A stretch of 64,000 bases of DNA from Methanoculleus formosensis (GCF_025384765.1 NZ_VHLL01000004.1:62001-126000), one strand, 5' to 3'. Positions 31,665 to 40,552 are shown, numbered from the stretch's first letter. Made by a program: numbers and translations. Notes: generated by a model from the sequence alone, not told the origin.

Positions 31665-33080
31665 ATGCGAATGCCCCGTATCTATCTCGGTAAGATCCTG
31701 CTTTGCTGGTGCGACGCATGCCATACTCCTGTGCTCTCCGGGGTCTGCGCCTGCGGCGCCCCCACCCGTCCGGTGGCCGTCACGCCGCCGGGAGACGCCC
31801 GGCCCGCGTTCCCCGACGACATCGAGCGGATCAACCGCATATTCAGCGAACATTTCGGAGCACCGCTGATACCGGAGGGCCATATAGCACTCCTGAACAA
31901 GGTTCCCGCTGAGGACCGCATGGATGAGATCGTCCTCGGCGGGGCGGTCGTGGGCGCGGTCCGCTACATCCCCGACGAGCGCCGCTACGAACCCCTGCCG
32001 CGCCCGGCCGCCGCGAATTACATGCGGCCGACGAAGCGCTACGTGGTCATCGACGACGGCGCGATCCCGTCCATCCGTGACTCCGGGGCAAGCGTTCTCG
32101 CACCGGGCCTCGTCTCGATCGACCCTGCCGTCCGCGAGGGCGACGAGGTCTTCATCCTGACGAAGGCCGGCGAGTGCATCGGCGTCGGGAGATCAAGAGT
32201 CGACGCCGAAGCCGCCGGGACGATGGAGCGGGGGGTCATCGTCAGGACGAGGAAGAACGTCGCCTCGGTCTGCGTGCCGGGCGAGGCGACGTGGGACGAC
32301 GCCGTGAGAGCAAACGAACCGGCTCTCGCGGAGTACGAGGCAAGGAGCGTCCGGTTCGTCCGCGAGGTCGCGGAGCAGAACCCGGAGAGGCCGACGGTCT
32401 CCTACTCCGGCGGCAAGGACAGCCTCGCGACCCTGCTCGTCGTCTTAAAAGCGCTCGGCCCGGTGCCGCTCCTCTTCGCGGACACGGGGCTCGAGTTCCC
32501 CGAGACCTGCGAGAACGTGGACGCGGTGGCGGAACGCTATGGCCTTCCGGTTCTCCGGGTCTGCGACGAGGAGACGTTCTGGAAGAAATTCGAGGAGAGC
32601 GGCCCGCCGGCCGTGGACCACCGCTGGTGCTGTAAGGTCTGCAAACTCCACCCCATCGGCCGCCTGATCAGCGAAAACTGGGGAGAGTGCCTCTCGTTCA
32701 TCGGGCAGCGGAAGTACGAGTCGGTGAAGCGGATGCAGAGCAGGCGGGTCTGGCGGAACGGCAACGTCCCGCAACAGCTCTCGGCGGCCCCGATCCAGCA
32801 GTGGACGGCGATGCACGTCTGGCTCTACATCTTCCGCGAGAAGGCGCCCTACAACACCCTCTACGAGCGGGGGCTCGACCGCATCGGGTGTTTCATGTGC
32901 CCCTCAAGCGATCTTGCGACGTTTGCAATCATCGAGGAGTCCCACCCCGAACTCCTGGAGATCTGGAGAGAGAGACTTACCGGGTGGCAGGAGAAGCAGG
33001 GCCTCCCGGGGGACTGGATCGAGCGCGGGCTCTGGCGGAAACGGGGAGATGCCGATGAAGAAGAGGATAGTTATAATTGA
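31665..33080 (+). CDS. PAPS-reductase-family (PP-loop) protein with zinc ribbon and PUA-like domain
   Basis: A 471-aa protein. The N-terminus is a zinc ribbon (LCWCDACHTPVLSGVCACG), followed by a PUA-like domain (about 130-200, ending in RKNVASVCVPGEAT). The PP-loop ATP-binding motif TVSYSGGKDSLATLLVVL lies near residue 244, then PAPS-reductase features (RWCCKVCKLHPIGRLI, GQRKYES). A late Cys pair, RIGCFMCPSSD, suggests a cluster or second zinc site. Such PUA-containing relatives are common in methanogens. They may act in sulfur transfer or RNA modification rather than sulfate assimilation. The start at 31665 lies about 27 nt after TTTTAT, consistent with a leaderless mRNA. The 3' end overlaps hisH by 26 nt. 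Confidence 0.8.
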   Translation: MRMPRIYLGKILLCWCDACHTPVLSGVCACGAPTRPVAVTPPGDARPAFPDDIERINRIFSEHFGAPLIPEGHIALLNKVPAEDRMDEIVLGGAVVGAVRYIPDERRYEPLPRPAAANYMRPTKRYVVIDDGAIPSIRDSGASVLAPGLVSIDPAVREGDEVFILTKAGECIGVGRSRVDAEAAGTMERGVIVRTRKNVASVCVPGEATWDDAVRANEPALAEYEARSVRFVREVAEQNPERPTVSYSGGKDSLATLLVVLKALGPVPLLFADTGLEFPETCENVDAVAERYGLPVLRVCDEETFWKKFEESGPPAVDHRWCCKVCKLHPIGRLISENWGECLSFIGQRKYESVKRMQSRRVWRNGNVPQQLSAAPIQQWTAMHVWLYIFREKAPYNTLYERGLDRIGCFMCPSSDLATFAIIEESHPELLEIWRERLTGWQEKQGLPGDWIERGLWRKRGDADEEEDSYN

Positions 33081-33663
33081 TTACGGTCTCGGCAACCTGC
33101 ACAGCGTCTTCCGGGGCCTCGAGCGGGCGGGGGCGGCGCCGACGATCACGGCCGACCCGGAGGCGATAGCGGCCGCCGACGGCATCGTCCTCCCCGGCGT
33201 CGGGGCGTTCCGGGAGGGGATGGAGATGCTCGGCGGACTCGCACAGACCGTCCTCTCTGCCGCGAACGAGAGACCGCTCCTCGGGATCTGCCTCGGGATG
33301 CAGATGCTGATGGACTCAAGCGAAGAGCACGGCGTCCACCGGGGGCTCGGCCTTGTTGCGGGCGACGTGAAACGGTTTGTGCCTGCCGCCGGGGAGAAGG
33401 TCCCCCACATGGGCTGGAACACCATCCACGTCGACCCGGCGACCCCGCTCTTTGACGGGCTCCGCGAGGAGGAGTACGTCTACTTCGTCCACTCCTACTA
33501 TGCGGCGGCCGCACCGGACTACACCATCGCGAGCACCACCTACATCCACCCCTTCTCCTCGGCGGTCAAGAGCGGGCTCACCTACGGCGTCCAGTTCCAC
33601 CCGGAGAAGAGCGGTGCGGTGGGGCTGAAGATCCTTGAGAATTTTATTGAACGGATCTGCTGA
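33055..33663 (+). CDS. hisH: Imidazole glycerol phosphate synthase, glutaminase subunit
   Basis: A 202-aa class I glutamine amidotransferase that feeds ammonia to HisF in histidine synthesis. The nucleophile is in LLGICLGMQMLMDSSEEHG near residue 81; the His and Glu of the triad are in YGVQFHPEKSG near residue 183. The oxyanion strand is GIVLPGVGAF. CGGGGAG precedes the ATG at 33055. The start lies inside the end of the PAPS-reductase-like gene. No other his gene is adjacent, so the gene is detached from its pathway here. Confidence 0.93.
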   Translation: MKKRIVIIDYGLGNLHSVFRGLERAGAAPTITADPEAIAAADGIVLPGVGAFREGMEMLGGLAQTVLSAANERPLLGICLGMQMLMDSSEEHGVHRGLGLVAGDVKRFVPAAGEKVPHMGWNTIHVDPATPLFDGLREEEYVYFVHSYYAAAAPDYTIASTTYIHPFSSAVKSGLTYGVQFHPEKSGAVGLKILENFIERIC

Positions 33664-33905
33664 GCCGAGACCTCCTGAACGCGACCGGCCGAAGGCCTTC
33701 GCGCCGGGAGCGTGAGAAGAACAAAATTCTTCGAGCGAGGGGAGCCTGGCTCCCGGTTACTTAGCCCTTTGGGGCGGTGCGTTTTTTGAGGGAGTGGTGC
33801 AGCAGAGACTGGCATCGCACGTGATAGTGATTGAGTATCGGCTCGGATAGATCAACAGAACTCACACCGAGGGCACTCATGTGTGCGCTTTGGGTACGCC
33901 CCGGA

Positions 33906-34070
33906 CACGGATTCCGAGGGAATATCCCCATTGGGGGAGGGGCTGACGGGGAGGGGAGTATCCCCCCTCCCCTGTCTCTACCCTCTACCTGTAAACGTAC
34001 AAACCCCACCCCGCCCGGCCTCCGGCCTCCTAGTGCGTGGCGATAGGCGATGTCCTATGGGACGTCGCTG
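33906..34070. repeat. MITE-like dispersed repeat, copy B (inside the 33664-34341 gap)
   Basis: It matches the inverse of copy A at 3589-3769: ATATCCCCATTGGGGGAGG, the core TATCCCCCCTCCCCTGTCTC, CCTGTAAAC, and the end AGTGCGTGGCGATAG. Its left end, CACGGATTCCGAGGGAATAT, is the terminal repeat of copy A. Several hairpins follow (a GCGA-x-GTCC/GGAC-x-TCGC stem at about 34048-34069, and CTGTCC/GGACAG at about 34111-34126). The 678-bp gap shows no convincing gene, but it is highly structured. Confidence 0.65.
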
Positions 34071-34341
34071 GAGAAGACGATAGTCTTGGACCGGCGACGT
34101 TCCGGAGAACGACTGTCCATTGGACAGGAGTTTGAGAAGCCCAGAGGGGTTCGAGGCGTGAGCGAAGAGCGAAACTCGAACACCGCAAGGTGCGCAGTCC
34201 CCACGGTTCACTGCGCTGTGATATGTTCCTCAATTCAGCCGCTCTGCTTGCCATGTTTCGAGGTCTCCGAACTCTCTTGAGACAGTCAATACGATGCGAG
34301 CCTGTGCACCATCAAGCCCATAAAAATAGAGGAAACCCCGC

Positions 34342-36180
34342 TCAGTTCCCGTTGTTGCTCATGTGCAGTTCCTGGTCCCGCAGGACGTTCCTCTGGATCT
34401 TGCCGGATATCGTCTTCGGGAGTTCCGGGACGAACTCGATCAGCCGCGGATACTTGTAGGGAGCGGTGGTGTTCCTGACGTGCGCCTGGAGTTCCTTGAC
34501 CAGCGATTCGGACGGCTGGTGACCGGCCTTCAGGACGATGAAGGCTTTGACGACCATCCCGCGGATGAGGTCGGGCGACCCGACGACCGCCGACTCCTGC
34601 ACGGCCGGGTGCTCCATGAGGGCGCTCTCGACCTCGAACGGCCCGATCCGGTACCCGGACGACTTGATGACATCATCGCTACGTCCGATGAACCAGAAGT
34701 AGCCGTCCTCGTCCATGCGTGCCTTGTCGCCGGTGTAGTAGTATCCGTTCTGGAACGACTCCCGGTTCGCCTCGGGGTTGTCCAGGTACTCCACGAAGAG
34801 CCCGACCGGCCGGGGGTTGAGTTTGACGGCGATCCGCCCCTCTTCCCCGGCGCCGACCACCTTGCCGTCGTCGTCGTGGAGCTCGATATGCCAGCCGGGG
34901 GCGGGCCGCCCCATGGAGCCGGGCTTATGCTTCATGCAGGGGAACGTCGCGATGCAGCAGACGGTCTCCGTCTGGCCGTATCCCTCGTAGATGGCCTCTC
35001 CTGTGCCGTCCTCCCAGACGCGGATCACCTCGGGGTTGAGCGGCTCCCCGGCGCTGCAGCAGTGCCGCAGGTCGCGGAAGTCGAACTTCTCGAGGTCGGC
35101 CAGGATCAGCATCCGGTAGACCGTCGGCGGTGCACAGAACGTGGTCACCTCGTACTTCTCGATCAGCGGAAGGAGCTCGGTCGCGCCGAACTTCCCCCGG
35201 ATATCGTAGACGAAGATGCAGGCCCCGGCGATCCACTGGCCGAAGATCTTACCCCAGGCGCACTTCGCCCACCCGGTATCGGAGAAGGTCAGGTGCAGGT
35301 CGTTCTCCGTGACGTCCTGCCAGAGCGAGGCGGTGATGATGTGCCCGAGCGGATAAGAGTTGTTGTGCAGCACCATCTTGGCCTCGCCGGTGGTGCCCGA
35401 GGTGAAGTAGATCAGCATCGGGTCGGTCGCCCTCGCCCTCTTCGCGACCGGCATGCTGACCTTGTGGTGCGATACCGGCGCGGGATACTCGAGTTCGTGC
35501 AGGTAACTCGCCCAGCCCTCCCGCTCTCCGTCCACCAGGAAGAGGGTGTCGAGCAGCGAGCAGGAGTCGGCGACCTCGTCGATCTTCTCGGCGTTCTCCA
35601 GGTTCGTGATGATCATCCGGAACTTCCCGGCCTTGATGCGGTATTTGATATCTTTCGGGGTCAGCATCGTCGGGCAGGGGCAGAAGACCGCGCCGAGTTT
35701 GATGAGCGCGATGACGAAGATCCACCATTCCGGGACACGCGGGAGCATCAGCATCACCCGGTCGCCCTTCTTGATGCCGAACTTGAGGAGGATGTTCGCG
35801 GCGCCGTTCGAGAGGTACCGCAGATCGCGGAAGGTGTATTTCTTCTCGTTTCCCTCCTGGTCGACCCAGATCATCGCCAGTTTGTTCCGGTCGGTCTCGG
35901 CCCACCGGTCGATCACGTCGTAGCCGAAATTGAACTGCTCGGGGACGTCGATCCTGAAGTTGGCGCAGGCGGCCTCGTAGTCGGTCATGTTCGGCTCCCG
36001 GGCGTTTGCAGGCTGTACCCCCGCAGGAACCGCGGTCTGCACGCCTTTTGCGGACGCACCGTTGAGGTACTTCGTGCAGAGGTCATTGAGCCATTCCGAC
36101 CGGGACACACCCCGGTATTCGCGCATCCTGTCGATCGCTTCCACGAGGTCGTCATCCATCGTGACCGAGTATCGCACCAT
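34342..36180 (-). CDS. AMP-forming acyl-CoA synthetase with N-terminal ribbon-helix-helix domain
   Basis: A 612-aa protein. Residues 1-45 form a ribbon-helix-helix DNA-binding domain (VRYSVTMDDDLVEAIDRMRE, YRGVSRSEWLNDLC), then a 20-residue Ala/Pro linker. From residue 65 (MTDYEAACANFRIDVPEQFN) it is a normal acyl-CoA synthetase: P-loop MLIYFTSGTTGEAKMVLHN, YEGYGQTE, TGDKARMDEDGYFWFIGRSD, and the catalytic Lys in LPKTISGKIQRN. It activates a carboxylic acid, probably acetate to medium-chain acids. The RHH start (36180) is near-leaderless behind GATATACTGC. A second ATG at 35988 with GGGAG upstream could make synthetase alone. The fusion is unusual and may be self-regulating. Confidence 0.85.
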   Translation of the reverse strand: MVRYSVTMDDDLVEAIDRMREYRGVSRSEWLNDLCTKYLNGASAKGVQTAVPAGVQPANAREPNMTDYEAACANFRIDVPEQFNFGYDVIDRWAETDRNKLAMIWVDQEGNEKKYTFRDLRYLSNGAANILLKFGIKKGDRVMLMLPRVPEWWIFVIALIKLGAVFCPCPTMLTPKDIKYRIKAGKFRMIITNLENAEKIDEVADSCSLLDTLFLVDGEREGWASYLHELEYPAPVSHHKVSMPVAKRARATDPMLIYFTSGTTGEAKMVLHNNSYPLGHIITASLWQDVTENDLHLTFSDTGWAKCAWGKIFGQWIAGACIFVYDIRGKFGATELLPLIEKYEVTTFCAPPTVYRMLILADLEKFDFRDLRHCCSAGEPLNPEVIRVWEDGTGEAIYEGYGQTETVCCIATFPCMKHKPGSMGRPAPGWHIELHDDDGKVVGAGEEGRIAVKLNPRPVGLFVEYLDNPEANRESFQNGYYYTGDKARMDEDGYFWFIGRSDDVIKSSGYRIGPFEVESALMEHPAVQESAVVGSPDLIRGMVVKAFIVLKAGHQPSESLVKELQAHVRNTTAPYKYPRLIEFVPELPKTISGKIQRNVLRDQELHMSNNGN

Positions 36181-36200
36181 ACAGTACAGGTTTGTGGTGC
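36174..36200. promoter_or_regulatory. GCACCA/TGGTGC inverted repeat over the start of the RHH-synthetase gene
   Basis: GCACCA (36174-36179) and TGGTGC (36195-36200) form a 6-bp inverted repeat with a 15-nt spacer. It covers the start codon and lies next to the TATA element near 36206-36212. Further TGGTGC/GCACCA half-sites occur near 36225 and 36255. It is a candidate operator for the RHH domain. Confidence 0.45.
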
Positions 36201-36343
36201 AGTATATCACCCTTTTGATTCCATCAGCACCACCACCGGGCGATCAACCCACTTATGGTGCACCGCTGCGGGATATGTGCCGCGGAGCGCACCGAATCGC
36301 TGCACCGCCACGTTCAAATAGCAGGCATGCACCCGGGCCGCCC

Positions 36344-37192
36344 ATGGCGGAGCGAACCATCCTCGTCACGGGCTCGACGGACGGTATCGGAGAGGCGACC
36401 GCACGCGAGCTCTCCCGGCAGGGTCATCGCGTGCTGCTCCATGGCAGGAACCCGGAGAAGGGCAGGAAGGTCCTTGCGGAACTGGAGGAGAACACCGGCG
36501 CCGACCGGCTCGATCTCTTCATCGCCGACCTCTCGGTGCAGGAACAGGTCATGAGGCTGGCGGAGGAAGTCGCCGGGGCGTACGACCGGCTCGACGTCCT
36601 CATCAACAACGCCGGGGTCTTCATGCCGGAGCGGGCGGTTGCTCCCGGAGGGATCGAGATGACGTTCGCCGTGAACTTCCTCTCGCAGGTCCTGCTCGCC
36701 CACGAACTCCTCGGGCTCCTTGAGCGGAGCGCTCCGGCGCGGATCGTCAACGTCGCGTCGATCGCTCACCGGAGCGCGAGGTCGGTCGACTGGGGGAACC
36801 TTCCGGGTTTTCCGGACTACGACGCCTACGACGCCTACGCGGTCTCCAAGTTAGGGGTCGTCGCCTTCACCGCCCGGCTCGCCCGGACGCTCGAGGGGAC
36901 GGGGGTGACGGCAAACAGCCTCCACCCGGGGGTGATCGATACGAAACTCCTCCGGGCCTACACCGGCGGGAGGGACGGCGGTGCACCGCCGGAGAAGGGG
37001 GCGGAGGTCGAGGTGCACCTCGCCCTCTCCCCGGATGCCGGGGAGACGAGCGGCGGCTACTTCGAGGAGAACCGGTGGAAGCGGCCGTCGTCCCTCGCCC
37101 TCGATGCGGGGGTGCAGGAACAGTTCTGGGAGATGGGGAGCAGCCTCACCGGGGCGGTGCGGTGGGCCGACCCGAAAGCATATGCACGATGA
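36344..37192 (+). CDS. Short-chain dehydrogenase/reductase
   Basis: A 282-aa SDR. The cofactor motif is TGSTDGIGEATARELS, with Gly-x3-Gly-x-Gly and a following Arg (LLHGRNPEK), which suggests NADP preference. NNAGVF and the catalytic Tyr/Lys of DAYAVSKLGVV are in place, with the Ser in NVASIAHRS. The family resembles retinol dehydrogenase/WWOX-like SDRs with a C-terminal YFEENRWKRPSSLA segment. ATG 36344 lies about 27 nt after TTCAAATA, consistent with leaderless transcription. Substrate unknown. It is divergent from the RHH-synthetase. Confidence 0.85.
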   Translation: MAERTILVTGSTDGIGEATARELSRQGHRVLLHGRNPEKGRKVLAELEENTGADRLDLFIADLSVQEQVMRLAEEVAGAYDRLDVLINNAGVFMPERAVAPGGIEMTFAVNFLSQVLLAHELLGLLERSAPARIVNVASIAHRSARSVDWGNLPGFPDYDAYDAYAVSKLGVVAFTARLARTLEGTGVTANSLHPGVIDTKLLRAYTGGRDGGAPPEKGAEVEVHLALSPDAGETSGGYFEENRWKRPSSLALDAGVQEQFWEMGSSLTGAVRWADPKAYAR

Positions 37193-37225
37193 GGACGAGC
37201 GAGCACCACCCGGAGGGAGAGCAGC

Positions 37226-37402
37226 ATGGCAAAACGCAAGTTGAAAGGCGAAGAGAAGGCAGAGACGAAGGAGCACTGGTGCGAGATCTGCGGGGCGGCC
37301 TGCGACGAGATCACCGAAGAGAACTACCCGGACCTCGAGAAGGCGAGGACGCTCTGCCCTGACTGCAAAAAGTCCTACGAGGAGTCCTGCAGGATCAGGT
37401 GA
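37226..37402 (+). CDS. 58-aa zinc-finger-like protein
   Basis: A 58-aa protein, too short for usual open-frame filters: a basic head (MAKRKLKGEEKAETKEHW), then CEICGAACDEITEEN and LCPDCKKSYEESC. Two Cys-x-x-Cys pairs (CEIC, CPDC) form a treble-clef-like zinc site. CGGAGGGAG precedes the ATG. It follows the SDR by 33 nt on the same strand. No named family is recognised. Confidence 0.75.
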   Translation: MAKRKLKGEEKAETKEHWCEICGAACDEITEENYPDLEKARTLCPDCKKSYEESCRIR

Positions 37403-37417
37403 CGGGCGGGAGAAACT

Positions 37418-37792
37418 TCACGATCGGACGCGGCGGAGCAGATCCCCTGATGAGACCGGCATCTGCCGGTGCTTCATGTCGCGCCAGACGGCAAGATGCC
37501 GGTAAAGCCAGTAGTCCAGGTCGTCCGGATCGTCGGCGTAGAGCACCGTGTGCGCCTCAAGGACCGCGCCCCTGAGGTACCAGGGGATCTCGTCGAAGAT
37601 GACGATATCGTAGCGCCCCCCCGCCGTGAGCATCCGCCTGTAGACCGGAGCGCGGTCGACGTCCTCGTGCAGGATGAGGCAGGTGTCGATGTCTGAGCGC
37701 TCGTCTGCGTAGCCCTTGACGTGCGATCCGTAGATGAGGATACCCCTGATGGACGGCAGCACCTCACGGAAGTGCTCGATAAGTTCGGTCAT
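37418..37792 (-). CDS. MNT-type nucleotidyltransferase (antitoxin of HEPN-MNT pair)
   Basis: A 124-aa minimal nucleotidyltransferase with GILIYGSHVKGYADERSDID (GSxxxGxxxxxSDxD) near residue 30 and a third acidic residue in YDIVIFDEIP. MntA-type proteins silence HEPN RNases by adding AMP to a Tyr near the active site. The ATG at 37792 overlaps the HEPN stop as ATGA; the frame start at 37804 is less likely. Confidence 0.85.
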   Translation of the reverse strand: MTELIEHFREVLPSIRGILIYGSHVKGYADERSDIDTCLILHEDVDRAPVYRRMLTAGGRYDIVIFDEIPWYLRGAVLEAHTVLYADDPDDLDYWLYRHLAVWRDMKHRQMPVSSGDLLRRVRS

Positions 37793-38211
37793 CTCTGCAG
37801 CCACGTGAGTATCACCCCGGAGAATTCGCGCAGGGCTTCGGTGAGCCGTGCGATCGAGGCATACGCTATCCGGTCGTTGATGCCGTCGTATTCATGGACC
37901 AGCCGGTTCCGGAGACCGTTTGCCTCTTTCAGGGACTGGCCGAGACCCGCCGGAACGATCCCCCGTTCGACCAGGTAGTCGACGTTGCTGTAGTCGTCCT
38001 GCGCCGAAGAGTCCAGGCTGCGCCTCGTGAGGGCACAGATGTCGGCCGCGGCTTCGACCGCTTCCTGGAACTCCTTGTACATCGCCTTCCTGAGTATCCT
38101 GTCGGTGAGGATCTCTTCGGAGAGATGCCGATCGATGAACTCCACCCGGTCGATCAGCATCTCGCATTTCTGCACCACCCTCTCCGCGATCGTCTGGGTG
38201 TGAGTTGCCAT
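37789..38211 (-). CDS. HEPN ribonuclease toxin (DUF86/HepT-like)
   Basis: A 140-aa helical protein with the RNase motif in EANGLRNRLVHEYDGINDR (Arg-x4-His-x-Tyr) near residue 103. The Tyr of that motif is the residue AMPylated by MntA partners. The N-terminal helices (RVVQKCEMLIDRVEFIDRHL) are typical HepT. An in-frame GTG five codons upstream is possible; the ATG at 38211 lies about 25 nt after CAAATATG and may be leaderless. It is transcribed with MNT downstream. Confidence 0.85.
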   Translation of the reverse strand: MATHTQTIAERVVQKCEMLIDRVEFIDRHLSEEILTDRILRKAMYKEFQEAVEAAADICALTRRSLDSSAQDDYSNVDYLVERGIVPAGLGQSLKEANGLRNRLVHEYDGINDRIAYASIARLTEALREFSGVILTWLQR

Positions 38212-38319
38212 TGCCTGATGTTTCACGCGAAGTCATATTTGAGTGTATGCATTTACGGGAAGCATCGTAACAACCGGATCCGGCGGGCCGGGTCTCCGGC
38301 GCCGGTAGACCCGCCGGGA

Positions 38320-38634
38320 TCACTTCCCGCCTTTCTTGAGTTCCTCGATCATCTCCTCGACTTCTTCGTAGCCGTGCCGGTAGAACTCCTCTTCGCCGGG
38401 CTCAATCTCACGGAGAAGCCGCAGAAACTCTCCCGCATGCTCTTTCTCCTCGTCCGCGATATCGCGCATCACCTTCTGGACCAGCGGATCGTCGGTCGAC
38501 TCGGCGATCTGGTTGTAGAACTGGATCGCCTCGTACTCGGCGGCGATCGAGAACCGGATCGTCCTGATGAGTTCTCCCCGGTCCAGTCTGCGCTCCATAC
38601 GGTTCCCGGAGAACGGTTGTGCAAATTCAGGCAT
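38320..38634 (-). CDS. Encapsulin-type (EncFtn-like) half-ferritin
   Basis: A 104-aa protein with one long helical hairpin: RTIRFSIAAEYEAIQFYNQI and MRDIADEEKEHAGEFLRLLR. The Glu of EYEAI and the Glu-x-x-His of EEKEH are the di-iron ligands of EncFtn. These proteins dimerise to build the ferroxidase site and normally sit inside encapsulin shells. No encapsulin gene is in the window. GGAGGT precedes the ATG at 38634, and the C-terminal tail is short (EEVEEMIEELKKGGK). Confidence 0.8.
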   Translation of the reverse strand: MPEFAQPFSGNRMERRLDRGELIRTIRFSIAAEYEAIQFYNQIAESTDDPLVQKVMRDIADEEKEHAGEFLRLLREIEPGEEEFYRHGYEEVEEMIEELKKGGK

Positions 38635-38863
38635 ATCAGATGACCTCCGGCGGCTCATGGGAAGCGGCGTTATATATACGTTAGGCCAGTTGCCGCCCCA
38701 TGATCATGGAACGGTGATATCCTCACCCCGAAACGAATTTCACGAACGGATGGGCTCCAACCTCATCGACGAAAGTATGGTAGAAAATATTCTGGATCTC
38801 AAAAGACGGATACTAAAGGGTAAGGGAAGAATCCCGACCGGAGGGAGACGTGGACGGTATCGG

Positions 38864-40552
38864 TCAAATAACGCCCTGCCCCGCCTTCGCGATCCTCCCC
38901 TCCGGCTTCGCGTCCACCGGCTCCGGGAGGGACTCCATATACGCGACCAGGGCATCGACGTCGTACGGGCCGTTGACGATATCCGTCCCTTCCCTGAAGA
39001 CGGTGTACTTATCGCCGCCGGTTGCGAGGAAATCGACCATCGCCGCCGTGTAACTCCCGTTCGGGTCGAGCGGGGTGCCGTTCACCCGGATATCGACGAT
39101 CCTATCCCCAGCAGGCTTTCTCTCGTCGAAGGTATACGTCAGCCCGGATACGGCAAGGTTATGGGGCGGGAGCGGGGTCTCCCACTGCCGTTCCAGGACT
39201 TCCCGGACCTGTTCGCCCGTGAGCGTCATCGAGAGGACGGTCGACGAGAACGGCTGCACCGCATACAGGTCGCCCCAGGTGACGCTCCCCATCGCGATCT
39301 CTGCCCGGAGCGAGCCGGTGGTGGCAAACGCGATATCGGCGCCCATCGCCGCCCGCTGGCCGTCGGCGACGAGGTTGCCGAGCGCGGATTCGCCGGCATC
39401 GGTCTGCAGCCGCGTGAGATCAGCGGATGTTGTCGTTACGACACGGGCCGTCAGCGGCTCGACCGCCGCTTCGCAGGCCTCAAGCAGGGCCAGGGCCTCC
39501 GGGTCGGGACTGGTGCCGTTTTTGTGCGCCGGGACGACCCGTGCCGACGCATGGACGACATCGCCGGTGAGGGGATCGATGACGATATCGACGTCGGCAA
39601 ACGCCCTGCCGTAACTGTACGCCTGCGTCACCAGCACCGGGTTTCCACCGGCGTTCTCCAGGTAGGCGTTGGTGAACGCGTGGGTGTGGCCCGAGAGGAC
39701 AACGTCCACGTCCCCGTCAAGGCCGGCGACGATCCCGGCGACCCTGCCGGTGACGTTCTCCCCCTCCCGGGTCGGGCCGTCGTAGGACTCCTGCTCTCCG
39801 CCCTCGTGGAGGAGGACGACGATTGCGTGCACCCCCTGCTGCTGGATCTCCGGGACATAGCGGTTGATCGACTCAACCTCGTCTTCGAAGCGGACCTCCT
39901 CGATATTCGCCGCCTTCACTATCGAGGGCGCCTCGACGGTCGTGGCGCCGATGAACGCTATCTTTGCACCGCCGGCGTCGTGGATGGTGTAGGGAGCAGC
40001 AAGGAGGGTGCCGTTCGTCTTCCAGACCACGTTCGAGGAGACGTACTCCGCTGCCGCGCCCGGGTAGGGGTCTACCGGGCGGGTGAGGGCTGTCGCCCCG
40101 TTCCCGCCGTGGACCAGCCGTAGCAGTTCGTCCGTGCCCCGGTCGAACTCGTGGTTGCCGAAGGTCGCGATCGTCCCCGGCGAGCCGTCCGCGAGGCCGT
40201 TGAAGAAGAGCAGGGCAGGCTCGTCCAGCAGCAGCCCGGACTCGGGCGGCGACGCCCCGACGATATCCCCCGGGAGCGCGATGAACGTGGTTGTGCCGTT
40301 CGCCGCCGCGGATCTGAGGTATGACGCAAGCACCGGGGCGCTCCCGGCCGGTTCGCCGTTGATTTTCTGCCCGTCGGGGAGCTGCCCGTGGAAGTCGTTG
40401 ACCGCGAGGATCCTGACGTGCACCGGCTCAGTGTCCGGGGAGGGGTAGCCCGAGAGTGCGATGGGGGCGAGAACGACGAACAGGAGTGCGAGCAGGCCGG
40501 CGATCACCTGCCGCCAGGGGGGCCTTCCGTCTCCGGACAAACCGGGTTTCAT
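38864..40552 (-). CDS. Membrane-anchored 5'-nucleotidase/UshA-like metallophosphoesterase
   Basis: A 562-aa secreted or anchored enzyme. An N-terminal helix (VIAGLLALLFVVLAPIALSG) serves as signal or anchor. The metallophosphoesterase motifs are in order: VNDFHGQ, LPGDIVGAS, TFGNHEFDRG, VLLHEGG, VLSGHTHAF. The C-terminal substrate-binding domain contains AVQPFSSTVLSMTLTGEQV and the family-typical FLATGGDKYT. It probably removes phosphate from nucleotides or cyclic nucleotides outside the membrane. Length is normal and all metal ligands are present. Confidence 0.9.
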   Translation of the reverse strand: MKPGLSGDGRPPWRQVIAGLLALLFVVLAPIALSGYPSPDTEPVHVRILAVNDFHGQLPDGQKINGEPAGSAPVLASYLRSAAANGTTTFIALPGDIVGASPPESGLLLDEPALLFFNGLADGSPGTIATFGNHEFDRGTDELLRLVHGGNGATALTRPVDPYPGAAAEYVSSNVVWKTNGTLLAAPYTIHDAGGAKIAFIGATTVEAPSIVKAANIEEVRFEDEVESINRYVPEIQQQGVHAIVVLLHEGGEQESYDGPTREGENVTGRVAGIVAGLDGDVDVVLSGHTHAFTNAYLENAGGNPVLVTQAYSYGRAFADVDIVIDPLTGDVVHASARVVPAHKNGTSPDPEALALLEACEAAVEPLTARVVTTTSADLTRLQTDAGESALGNLVADGQRAAMGADIAFATTGSLRAEIAMGSVTWGDLYAVQPFSSTVLSMTLTGEQVREVLERQWETPLPPHNLAVSGLTYTFDERKPAGDRIVDIRVNGTPLDPNGSYTAAMVDFLATGGDKYTVFREGTDIVNGPYDVDALVAYMESLPEPVDAKPEGRIAKAGQGVI

